The position numbers and the translations under genes are program-made. From assembly GCA_023459215.1 (NCBI GenBank), contig JAEWVF010000107.1, positions 1 through 59,868 on the forward strand: 59,868 bases of DNA. Direction: 5' to 3'. The DNA comes from Chloroflexota bacterium (GTDB taxonomy: Bacteria > Chloroflexota > Anaerolineae > Anaerolineales > Villigracilaceae). Below, in pieces: positions 7,937 to 15,700 of the stretch (its first letter is position 1; every line of letters begins with the position of its first letter). The notes under the pieces are model-generated. The model had not been told where the DNA came from, made no database searches, and was given only the letters and a program-made list of their open reading frames with translations.

Positions 7937-8457
7937 AACCAAGCATGAACGTTGAAATTCTGTCCGCCCAATTCCAGGCCAACGCCAAACGCATCCAGGC
8001 CCTGGTCGAGCAAGTCAGCGAGGCGCAAGCGAGCTGGAAACCAACCCCGGAAACCTGGTCGCTGCTCGAAGTGCTCAACCACCTGTACGAGGAAGAAATG
8101 CTCGATTTTCGCACCCGACTCCAAATCCTGCTGAGCGAATCCGGGGCCGAGTGGCCGCCAATCAACCCGCAAGTCTGGGTCACAGAACGGAGCTACAACA
8201 CCCGCGACCTGGCCCAATCGCTGCAAAACTTCCTGGCTGAACGCCAAAAATCCATCGAGTGGCTGGCGCAACTGGAAAACCCCAACTGGCAGGCCCGCGC
8301 AGCCACGCCCTGGGGCGGCGAAATGAGCGCCGGGGACATGTTCGCCGCCTGGGCCGCCCACGACCTGCTCCACATCCGCCAGTTGGTTGAGTTGCACTGG
8401 GCCTGGCTCAACCAGCACAGCCAGGGCTGTCAAATCGCTTACGCCGGAGACTGGTAA
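7933..8457 (+). CDS. DinB family (DUF664-like) protein
   Basis: A 174-residue four-helix-bundle-type protein. His in EVLNHLYEEE and the pair in WAAHDLLHIRQLVELH match the three-His metal site of DinB/YfiT proteins. Many DinB proteins are metal-dependent thiol transferases, but most have no known role. It overlaps the end of the flavoprotein gene by four bases, so it is co-translated with it, though a pathway role is not evident. Confidence 0.82.
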   Translation: MKPSMNVEILSAQFQANAKRIQALVEQVSEAQASWKPTPETWSLLEVLNHLYEEEMLDFRTRLQILLSESGAEWPPINPQVWVTERSYNTRDLAQSLQNFLAERQKSIEWLAQLENPNWQARAATPWGGEMSAGDMFAAWAAHDLLHIRQLVELHWAWLNQHSQGCQIAYAGDW

Positions 8458-8528
8458 AAGCCCATAAAAGTGCTCGTGAAAAGCAAGCCGAGGGCGTTTC
8501 ATGGCAAAACCAAATCCATTTTCAAACA

Positions 8529-8572
8529 GGCGCACAGTCATCCTATGAGACTGTGCGCCATTGTGGTTTAAT
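8529..8572 (+). promoter_or_regulatory. Perfect hairpin plus extended -10 (TGG-TTTAAT) in front of the kinase gene
   Basis: Arms 8529-8539 (ggcgcacagtc) and 8549-8559 are perfectly complementary. TGG-TTTAAT follows at 8564-8572. If this -10 is used, transcription would start at about 8580, which is the A of the kinase ATG, giving a leaderless mRNA. The hairpin may also terminate the DinB transcript. Confidence 0.45.
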
Positions 8573-8579
8573 TACGGCG

Positions 8580-10535
8580 ATGACCACGCCCCTATCAACA
8601 AACCCCTCAGCCGAGACTTTGCACGGTTCCCAGCTCTGGCTGGCCCGCCTGGTCTGGTTACTGGTTGCAGGCCTGACAGTGATCAGCCTGGTGATTGCCT
8701 GGCCAAACATCCTGCAATTGGATGCCCACAATTTCCCTGATTTACAGGCTTTCCTCCAAAGACAGGGCCTGCCCGCCGGCTGGCTTTCCTATTACACCCT
8801 GAGTTGGCGTATTATCGGCGCCTCGGGTTTTATCCTGGCTGCGGCATTTCTGGGCTGGCGCAAGGCCAACAATCGCATGGCGTTCATCACCTCGATCACC
8901 TGTTTTGCCTTTGGGATCGGCTTTAGCTTCTGGACCTTTACCCCTGAATTCTATCGAGGCACACTGCTGGAAATCGCCAGCCCCTGGCTGCCCAATCTAA
9001 ACCAGGCGGTTGGCTTCATCACAAGCCTGTTGATGCTCTACCTGTTACCCAATGGCCGTTTTCCCATCGCCTGGCTGCGCTGGCCGGCCTTGATTTGGAG
9101 CCTGTCCTGGCTGGGCGGTATTTTTTTTCCTGTTCTCAATGCCAGGAACCTGACTTATTATCCTTTCTGGTTCTTCGTAGCTTTCCAGGCCGTTTTTTAT
9201 GGTCTCGGCCTGGGGGCGCAAGTGAATTATTACCGTCACTACGCCACCCCGCTCCAGCGCCAACAAATGAAATGGCTGATGATTGGCATCAGCCTGACCC
9301 TGATCGGCTACATCATCTCGCGCCTCCCCCAAATTTTCCCCGGGAATAACCCGCTCGAGAACCAAATAGCGCGCGTCTTGATCGCTGATCCGCTCTACCA
9401 GGTTCCACGGACCTTGCTGGGCTTGACGGTCATCTTTGCAATTCTGCGCTACCGGCTCTGGGATATCGATTTCGTCATCAATCGCTCGCTGGTCTATGGC
9501 GGTCTAACGCTCTTGCTAGCTGCCATTTTCGGGTTGAGTATTTACATCCTCTCGCGCCTCCTGCCAGGAGAAAACGCCTTGCTAACTGTATCCCTGGCAG
9601 CCCTGGCGGCCGGCGCCGCCTTCCAGCCCATGCGCTCCCAGCTTAAGCAACTGGTGGATAAAAAGCTGTACCACATCCAGATCAATTATCAACCTCGCAC
9701 CCCGATCCTGACCCCTTCTGCCATGAAATTCACCCAGGCGGGCCTGGGAAAATATCAAAACCTGGAACTGGTTGGGCGGGGCGGAATGGCAGAGGTTTAC
9801 CGCGCCCAGCACCCCACCCTGAACACCGTTGTCGCGCTAAAAATCCTGGCACCACAGCTCTCCAACCAAAGCGAATTTCGGCGCAGGTTCGAACGCGAGG
9901 CCCAGATCATGTCGGGGCTGGAACATCCACACATTGCCCGGGTTTACGATTATGGCGAGGAACACGGCACCCACTATATCGTTATGGAATTTGTCAAAGG
10001 CCAGGACCTCGGCCACTTGCTCAAAACCCGGGGACCGTTTGGGCTGGAGCAGACGATCTCCATCCTCAAGCCAATCGCTTCGGCCCTCGATTATGCCCAT
10101 CAGCGCGGATTGATCCATAGGGATGTCAAAGCTTCGAATATCCTGCTCGAGCAGGAAACCGGACGGCCGGTGCTGATGGATTTTGGGATCGCCAAGCTGA
10201 CCAACGAGACGGCCCTGACCGGCACGGGAGGCATGGTCGGCACCCTGGATTACATCGCACCAGAGCAAATCCAGGCGGCCGAAACGCTGGATGGCCGGGC
10301 CGACCTCTATTCCCTGAGCGTTCTGGCCTACCAGCTTTTCACCGGCGAACTGCCCTTCAAACGACAGAATGCCGGAGCTTTACTGATGGCCCACCTGACC
10401 CAGCCTGCACCTGATGCCCGTGTGCTGCGCCCCGAACTGACTTCAGCCTGCGCCCACGCCTTGATACGTGGTATGGCCAAACACCCCGCGGACCGTCCCG
10501 CCAGTGCCAGCGAGCTGATCGCCCTGCTGTCCTGA
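8580..10535 (+). CDS. Membrane-anchored serine/threonine protein kinase
   Basis: A 651-residue protein. The first 370 residues contain several hydrophobic helices and resemble the multi-TM sensor part of ComP-like histidine kinases (for example ILRYRLWDIDFVINRSLVYG). A Hanks-type kinase domain follows: glycine loop GRGGMAEVY, ATP-anchoring Lys in VALKIL, catalytic HRDVKASN, DFG in LMDFGIAK, and APE in YIAPEQIQ. All catalytic residues are present. There is no extracellular PASTA domain. The start is the ATG at 8580; a GTG at 8553 lies inside the upstream hairpin and is unlikely. The mix of a histidine-kinase-style sensor with a Ser/Thr kinase is unusual. Signal and substrates are unknown. Confidence 0.88.
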   Translation: MTTPLSTNPSAETLHGSQLWLARLVWLLVAGLTVISLVIAWPNILQLDAHNFPDLQAFLQRQGLPAGWLSYYTLSWRIIGASGFILAAAFLGWRKANNRMAFITSITCFAFGIGFSFWTFTPEFYRGTLLEIASPWLPNLNQAVGFITSLLMLYLLPNGRFPIAWLRWPALIWSLSWLGGIFFPVLNARNLTYYPFWFFVAFQAVFYGLGLGAQVNYYRHYATPLQRQQMKWLMIGISLTLIGYIISRLPQIFPGNNPLENQIARVLIADPLYQVPRTLLGLTVIFAILRYRLWDIDFVINRSLVYGGLTLLLAAIFGLSIYILSRLLPGENALLTVSLAALAAGAAFQPMRSQLKQLVDKKLYHIQINYQPRTPILTPSAMKFTQAGLGKYQNLELVGRGGMAEVYRAQHPTLNTVVALKILAPQLSNQSEFRRRFEREAQIMSGLEHPHIARVYDYGEEHGTHYIVMEFVKGQDLGHLLKTRGPFGLEQTISILKPIASALDYAHQRGLIHRDVKASNILLEQETGRPVLMDFGIAKLTNETALTGTGGMVGTLDYIAPEQIQAAETLDGRADLYSLSVLAYQLFTGELPFKRQNAGALLMAHLTQPAPDARVLRPELTSACAHALIRGMAKHPADRPASASELIALLS

Positions 10536-10542
10536 CCCGCCA

Positions 10543-11028
10543 ATGGATTACATCCGCGAACTGCGCCAGTACATTGGCCACCGTCCGATCCTGATGGTCG
10601 GCGCGGCGATCCTGGTTGTCGACAGTGAAAACCGCCTGCTGTTGATGAAACGCTCCGACAGCGGCCGCTGGGGGCCGCCGGGCGGCGCAACCGAATTGGG
10701 TGAATATGTCGAAGCAGCCGCAAAACGCGAAACGCTCGAGGAAACCGGCCTGGAAGTTGGTGAGATGGCGATGTTCGGCGTTTTTTCCGGCCCGGAACTG
10801 TATTACCAATACCCCAATGGGGATGAAGTCTACAACGTGACCATCGTTTATATCTCATCTGACTGGCGCGGCGAGGTTCAACTCGACCACGAGCATACCG
10901 AATTTCACTGGTTCCCGGCGGATGAGATTCCCCCGGCGCAGGAAATCAGCCCGCCCATCCTGCCAGTCATCGAACAATTCAAGAAACAGGCCAACGCGCA
11001 TGTCACACATTCAAACCTTCTACGATGA
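10543..11028 (+). CDS. NUDIX hydrolase
   Basis: A 161-residue protein with a full Nudix box: the Gly-x5-Glu-x7-Arg-Glu-x2-Glu-Glu-x-Gly pattern spans about residues 46-68, including RETLEETGLE. It hydrolyses a nucleoside diphosphate linked to another group; the substrate cannot be read from sequence. It starts seven bases after the kinase stop and overlaps the methyltransferase gene by 29 bases, so the three probably form one operon. Confidence 0.88.
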   Translation: MDYIRELRQYIGHRPILMVGAAILVVDSENRLLLMKRSDSGRWGPPGGATELGEYVEAAAKRETLEETGLEVGEMAMFGVFSGPELYYQYPNGDEVYNVTIVYISSDWRGEVQLDHEHTEFHWFPADEIPPAQEISPPILPVIEQFKKQANAHVTHSNLLR

Positions 11029-11800
11029 AAATGTCCAAAACGAATGGGAAAGGCTGGGAATCCGGCATCGCACCGAGTTTGCCGTCACTTTGCGGGCGCT
11101 CAAGGAATTCCTGCCGCCCGCTCCGGCGCGCCTGGTTGACATCGGCGGCGGTCCGGGGCGCTACACCTTCGCGCTAACGGAATCCGGCTACCGGATGAGT
11201 CTGGTCGACCTGTCGCAAGCCAACCTGGCCTTTGCCCGGCAACAGGCTGCCGAAACGGGACTCCAGCCCGAGGCCATCCTGCAAGCCAACGCGCTGGATT
11301 TGAGCGCTTTCCAGGCGGAAAGTTTTGACGCGGCGCTGCTGATGGGGCCGCTCTATCATCTGCTGGCTTACGAGGAGCGCTTGCAGGCCCTGGGCGAGAC
11401 CCGGCGGCTGCTCAAGCCCGGCGGGATTGTCTTTGCCTCGTTCATTTCCCGCTTTGCGGCATTCCGCGATGCCGCCGCCAAAGGACTGGCCTGGGCGCTG
11501 GAAGAACCGGAGACCAACGAAATGCTGCTGACCAGCGGCATTAATGTCGCCGCAGACGATGGTTTCACCGATGCGTATTTCGCCCACCCGGACGAGATTG
11601 TCCCCCTGGGCGAGGCCGCGGGGTTCAAAACGCTGCTGCGATTGGGCTGCGAGGGCGTTGCTTCGGGCCATGAAGCCTATATCAACTCGCTCGCTGGGCA
11701 GGATTTCGAAACCTGGCGCGAACTCAATTATCGCATCGGCAAAGACCCGGCAGCCATCGGCGCTTCGGACCACATCCTTTATATCGGGCAAAAACCCTGA
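11000..11800 (+). CDS. Class I SAM-dependent methyltransferase
   Basis: A 266-residue protein. SAM-binding motif I reads RLVDIGGGPGRYTFAL, with motif II acidic residue in SLVDLS and the motif IV/V region AALLMGPLYHLL. The start is set at the ATG at 11000 (MSHIQTFYDEN), overlapping the NUDIX gene end by 29 bases; upstream in-frame starts would lie deep inside that gene. The methyl acceptor is unknown. The gene ends just before a strong bidirectional terminator. Confidence 0.86.
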   Translation: MSHIQTFYDENVQNEWERLGIRHRTEFAVTLRALKEFLPPAPARLVDIGGGPGRYTFALTESGYRMSLVDLSQANLAFARQQAAETGLQPEAILQANALDLSAFQAESFDAALLMGPLYHLLAYEERLQALGETRRLLKPGGIVFASFISRFAAFRDAAAKGLAWALEEPETNEMLLTSGINVAADDGFTDAYFAHPDEIVPLGEAAGFKTLLRLGCEGVASGHEAYINSLAGQDFETWRELNYRIGKDPAAIGASDHILYIGQKP

Positions 11801-11816
11801 TCCATCTGGCAAACAA

Positions 11817-11848
11817 AAACCGGCCTGAGAACAGGCCGGTTTGCTTTT
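11817..11848. terminator. Bidirectional Rho-independent terminator
   Basis: Arms 11817-11827 and 11832-11842 pair perfectly (aaaccggcctg) around a 4-base loop. T-rich tails lie on both strands, so it serves the rightward methyltransferase operon and the leftward lipoprotein gene. Confidence 0.88.
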
Positions 11849-11862
11849 CTGGCTCGTTTTAC

Positions 11863-12324
11863 TTACTCGCCGCTGATGCGGACAACTTCGGCATTAACCT
11901 GCGGCAGCAACTCGTTGATGGTATCCATGCCATCGCCGGCAGCCGACAGGTTGGAAATATCCTGCGACTCGATGGCCGCGCCATAATCATCCGCAATCTT
12001 GATCGTAGCGTCAGCCAGTTGTTCGACCAGACCGGCCAATTTGGTGTAATCTTCAGAATCCGGCTCGGGCAGGTTCTTGAGGGCCTGGCCCGCGCCGCGC
12101 ACCGCAGCCAGGGCCGTTTCGGTATCGGCAACCCACTGCGGGTCAGTAAATTTGGCATTGTCGGCATTGACAATGTCCAACTGGGCGTTCAGGGAATTGG
12201 TAGCGTTGTTGAATTGGTCAATGGCGGGGTTGAGCGCATCGATATAAGCGCTGCTACAGGCGGTCAAAACAAAAACCGACAGGGTCAAGAGCGCCGGCAG
12301 TACGAATTTCTTTATCGCAAACAT
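11863..12324 (-). CDS. Predicted lipoprotein, unknown function
   Basis: A 153-residue secreted protein. It has a Lys-containing N-terminus, a hydrophobic stretch and a lipobox VLTACSS with Cys about residue 23, typical of signal peptidase II substrates. The mature part is acidic and mostly helical, without cysteine or a known catalytic motif. It has its own promoter (12363-12391) and a good Shine-Dalgarno (AAAGGAGAGG), so it appears to be a single-gene unit. I do not recognise a family. Confidence 0.78.
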   Translation of the reverse strand: MFAIKKFVLPALLTLSVFVLTACSSAYIDALNPAIDQFNNATNSLNAQLDIVNADNAKFTDPQWVADTETALAAVRGAGQALKNLPEPDSEDYTKLAGLVEQLADATIKIADDYGAAIESQDISNLSAAGDGMDTINELLPQVNAEVVRISGE

Positions 12325-12362
12325 ATCCTCTCCTTTTTCTGAATACGATATTTACCATCCAG

Positions 12363-12391
12363 ATTATAGACTTTGCCCATGTATCTGTAAA
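12363..12391 (-). promoter_or_regulatory. Sigma-70-type promoter of the lipoprotein gene
   Basis: On the minus strand TTTACA (complement of 12386-12391) and a perfect TATAAT (complement of 12363-12368) are separated by 17 bases. The predicted start lies near 12356, about 30 bases before the gene. Confidence 0.7.
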
Positions 12392-12486
12392 GCGCCATTT
12401 CGCCGAATTTATGCGATAATTACACATCATCATCACTTTTTGTTGGTTCGGCGCGTCCAAATTCGTTTCACCCTCAGGAGGTACAA

Positions 12487-12696
12487 ATGCTCGTAGACTT
12501 TTTGAAATCCATCAAAGAAGGCACCCAGGTTTATTTCATCGTTGGCGGCGTGGTTCTTGGCGGCGACCTGATGAAGGTCGACTATGAACATGAGTTTGTC
12601 CAGGTCAAAAGCGCCATCTTTCAAAACGGGTTGACGGTGCCATTCTTCATCCTGCCCTTTGCCAACCTGCAAGCCTGGGGCGTGCGGCCCAAGTAA
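12487..12696 (+). CDS. Small protein, hypothetical
   Basis: A 69-residue ORF with a strong Shine-Dalgarno (AGGAGGT, 12476-12482) at ideal spacing and a clean terminator 15 bases after the stop, so it is very probably a real gene. The sequence shows alternating hydrophobic beta-type segments (VYFIVGGVVLGG, LTVPFFILPFANLQ) and looks like a small soluble beta-rich protein. It has no recognisable motif and stands alone between terminators. Confidence 0.72.
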   Translation: MLVDFLKSIKEGTQVYFIVGGVVLGGDLMKVDYEHEFVQVKSAIFQNGLTVPFFILPFANLQAWGVRPK

Positions 12697-12710
12697 ATCT
12701 TCTGGAAAAC

Positions 12711-12742
12711 AAAAAGGACTTCCCGGTTGGGAAGTCCTTTTT
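12711..12742. terminator. Bidirectional Rho-independent terminator
   Basis: Perfect 14-bp arms 12711-12724 and 12729-12742 with a GGTT loop. A-runs and T-runs at the ends make it work for the small rightward gene and for the leftward TPR protein gene. Confidence 0.92.
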
Positions 12743-12758
12743 CAATCAAAAACGGGGG

Positions 12759-15700
12759 TTAGCGCAGCAGTTCTTCGGCCTTGGTGTAGGCGTCGAGCGC
12801 TTCTTGCAGGCGATTGGTGCGCATATAGGCGTCGCCCAGGGTTTGCCAGACAATCACATCGACCGGGTGGGTATAGGTGGCTTCCTTCAGGTCGAAGATG
12901 ATTTCCTCCATGTACTTGCCTTTCTTGATCAGGCGGCTGTACTCGCTCATCGCCGATTCAAGATTGGCCTTTTCGAGCAGCAGGCGCGAGCGCTGCAGGA
13001 GCATGGCATCCTTGTCGCCGCCCAACATGCCGGTTTGACGCAGGGCCGGACGCGGGGCGGGAGGCGGCGTCGGCGCTGGACGAGTCTCCGCAACCGGGGC
13101 CGGCGGCGGGGCGGACTCTGCCGGGGCCTGGATTGGTGTTTCAGCGACCGCGGCAGCAGGCTGGGGCGTTTCCGCCACCAGCTCTGAGACGGGCGCAGCC
13201 TCCTCGGCAGGAATCCAGCCTGAGACCGGCATCGGCTCCGGCGGCAGTTCATCCGCCTTTTCATCTTTCAGCCAATCGGGCAGGTCTTCTTCCAGGTGGG
13301 GTTGGAGCGCCTCGACCGCCGGGACTGCGGGCTGCGGCAGGCTCTCTTCATCGTCAAGTGTTTTCAGCCATTCGGTAACGCCCATTTTGTCGAGGTCGGC
13401 GCTGCTGACCTGTTCAACCGCTTCAACGGTCTGCTCGAAAACTTGCATCTCGGGCTGTTCCGACTGCGGCTCATCGGAAGCAAACCAGTCGAGCACAGGC
13501 TCAGACAGGCTGACTTCTTCAACGCTTTCGGCGGCCGGGGCAGGTTCTTCAATCGGGAAAACGGGCGCTTCCGCGGCAGGTTCCGGTTCAGGCTCAAACT
13601 GGAGGGCTTCAACTTCGGCAGGCTCTGGTTCAGGCTCAAATTGGATGGGTTCAACTTCGGCAGGCTCTGGTTCAGGCTCAAATTGGATGGGTTCAACCTG
13701 AGCTGGCTCCGGCTCGGGTTCGGGCTGGGAGGTAACTTCGGCAACCCACTCGGGAGACTGGTCGAGGCGTTCTTCGGGTTTGGTCAGCAATTCTTCCGGC
13801 TTGGCGCCCTGGCCCGCAGCCAGCATCTCCAGCCATTTGAAGGCCGCATCCTGCTCATCTTCGCTGGTTCCGGGGGCCGTCACCGGGGCGGAAAGTTCGC
13901 CCAACGGGTTTCCTTCCTCGTCCACCCGCACAACCGGCGGCAAAGGTTGGGCCGGCGGTTCAGCCACAGGTTCTTCCAGCGGCAGCGGTTCTTCAACCAG
14001 TTCTGCCACTGGTTCAGCGAACAGGACAGGTTCTTCCAGGTTTGCCGCGGGAATTTCAGGTTCGCCTTCAGCTTCAGACAGCCATTCCGGTGAGTGTTCG
14101 AGGCGCTCTTCCGGTTTGGTCAGGAGTTCTTCAGGTTTGGCGCCCTGGCCGGCGGCCAGGTTCTCCAGCCATTTGAAGGATTCGTCCTGGTCGCTTTCGC
14201 TGGTGCCGGGGGCCGTCACCGGAGCAGACAACACCGTCGGCGGATTCTCAACTTCACCCACCCAGCCGGGAGCCTGTTCGAGGCGTTCTTCGGGTTTGGT
14301 CAATAATTCTTCAGGTTTGGCGCCCTGACCGGCAGCTAGGCTCTCCAGCCACTTGAAGGCATCGTCCTGCTCCAGTTCGCTGGTTCCGGGAGCGGTGACC
14401 GGCGCAGAAAGCTCGGTTAGCGCGGGTTCAGACTCAACCTCAATGGGCGGCTCGGGCACAAACTGGGGAGCTTGTGCCGGCGCAGCCGCAGCGGGGGCTG
14501 CTTCATCAACGCCGTCGACCCAATCCGGGGCCTGGTCGAGGCGTTCTTCGGGTTTGGTCAATAGTTCTTCAGGTTTTGCGCCCTGGCCAGCGGCCAGCAT
14601 CTCAAGCCATTTAAAGGCTTCATCCTGTTCGCTCTCGGTCGTGCCGGGGCCGGAAATCAACGCCGACAAGGGTTCGCCATCCAGGCCCTCGCGCGGCGCG
14701 AGTTCAGGCTGAACATCAGATACAGGCGCAGGTTCTTCGGCAACAGGCGGTTCAACTGCGGCAGCCACCGCGGCCACGCCAGCCGCCGCGCCCAGACCGG
14801 CAAGCCAATCGGCATTATCGTCCGCCACAGGGGCAGATTCCTGGGCGGCGGGTTGCTGCTCACCCAAGCCGGACAGCCAATCCAGGACATCACCAGAAAC
14901 CGGGGCAGATTCTTCAACAGCAGGTTGAGCGCTTTCCGCGCCCAGACCAGCCAGCCAATCAGCGTTATCGTCCGCAACTGGCGCGGCTTCCTGGGCGGCG
15001 GGTTGCTGCTCACCCAAACCGGATAACCAATCGGGCACATCGCCAGCCACCGGGGCGGATTCTTCAGCGGCGGGTTCAGCGCTTTCCGCACCCAGACCGG
15101 CCAGCCAATCAGCGTTATCGTCCGCAACTGGCGCGGCTTCCTGGGCGGCGGGTTGCTGCTCACCCAAACCGGACAACCAGTCGGGCACGTCGCCAGCCAC
15201 CGGGGCGGATTCTTCAGCGGCGGGTTCAGCGCTTTCCGCGCCCAGACCGGACAGCCAATCGGCTTTATCGTCCGCAACCGGCGCGGCTTCCTGGGCGGCG
15301 GGTTGCTGCTCACCCAAACCGGATAACCAATCGGGGACATCGCCAGCCACCGGAGCAGATTCTTCGGCGGCAGGTTGAGCGCTTTCCGCGCCCAGGCCGG
15401 CCAGCCAATCAGCGTTATCGTTCGCAACCGGGGCGGATTCCTGGGCGGCAGGTTGCTGCTCGCCTAAACCGGATAACCAATCGGGAACATCGCCAGCCAC
15501 AGGGGCGGATTCTTCAGCGGCGGGTTCAGCGCTTTCCGCACCCAGACCGGCCAGCCAATCAGCGTTATCGTCCACAACTGGCGCGGCTTCCTGGGCGGCG
15601 GGTTGCGGCTCACCCAAACCGGATAACCAATCGGGCACATCGCCAGCCACCGGGGCGGATTCTTCAGCGGCGGGTTCAGCGCTTTCCGCGCCCAGGCCGG

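Noticed and set aside
12254..12460. Short leftward ORF upstream of the lipoprotein gene
   Set aside because: It covers the promoter and leader of the lipoprotein gene and has no ribosome binding site.
13296..14712. Long rightward ORFs opposite the giant TPR gene
   Set aside because: They are antisense shadows of a repetitive coding region with biased composition (Gly/Ser/Phe/Arg-rich) and carry no starts with ribosome binding sites.
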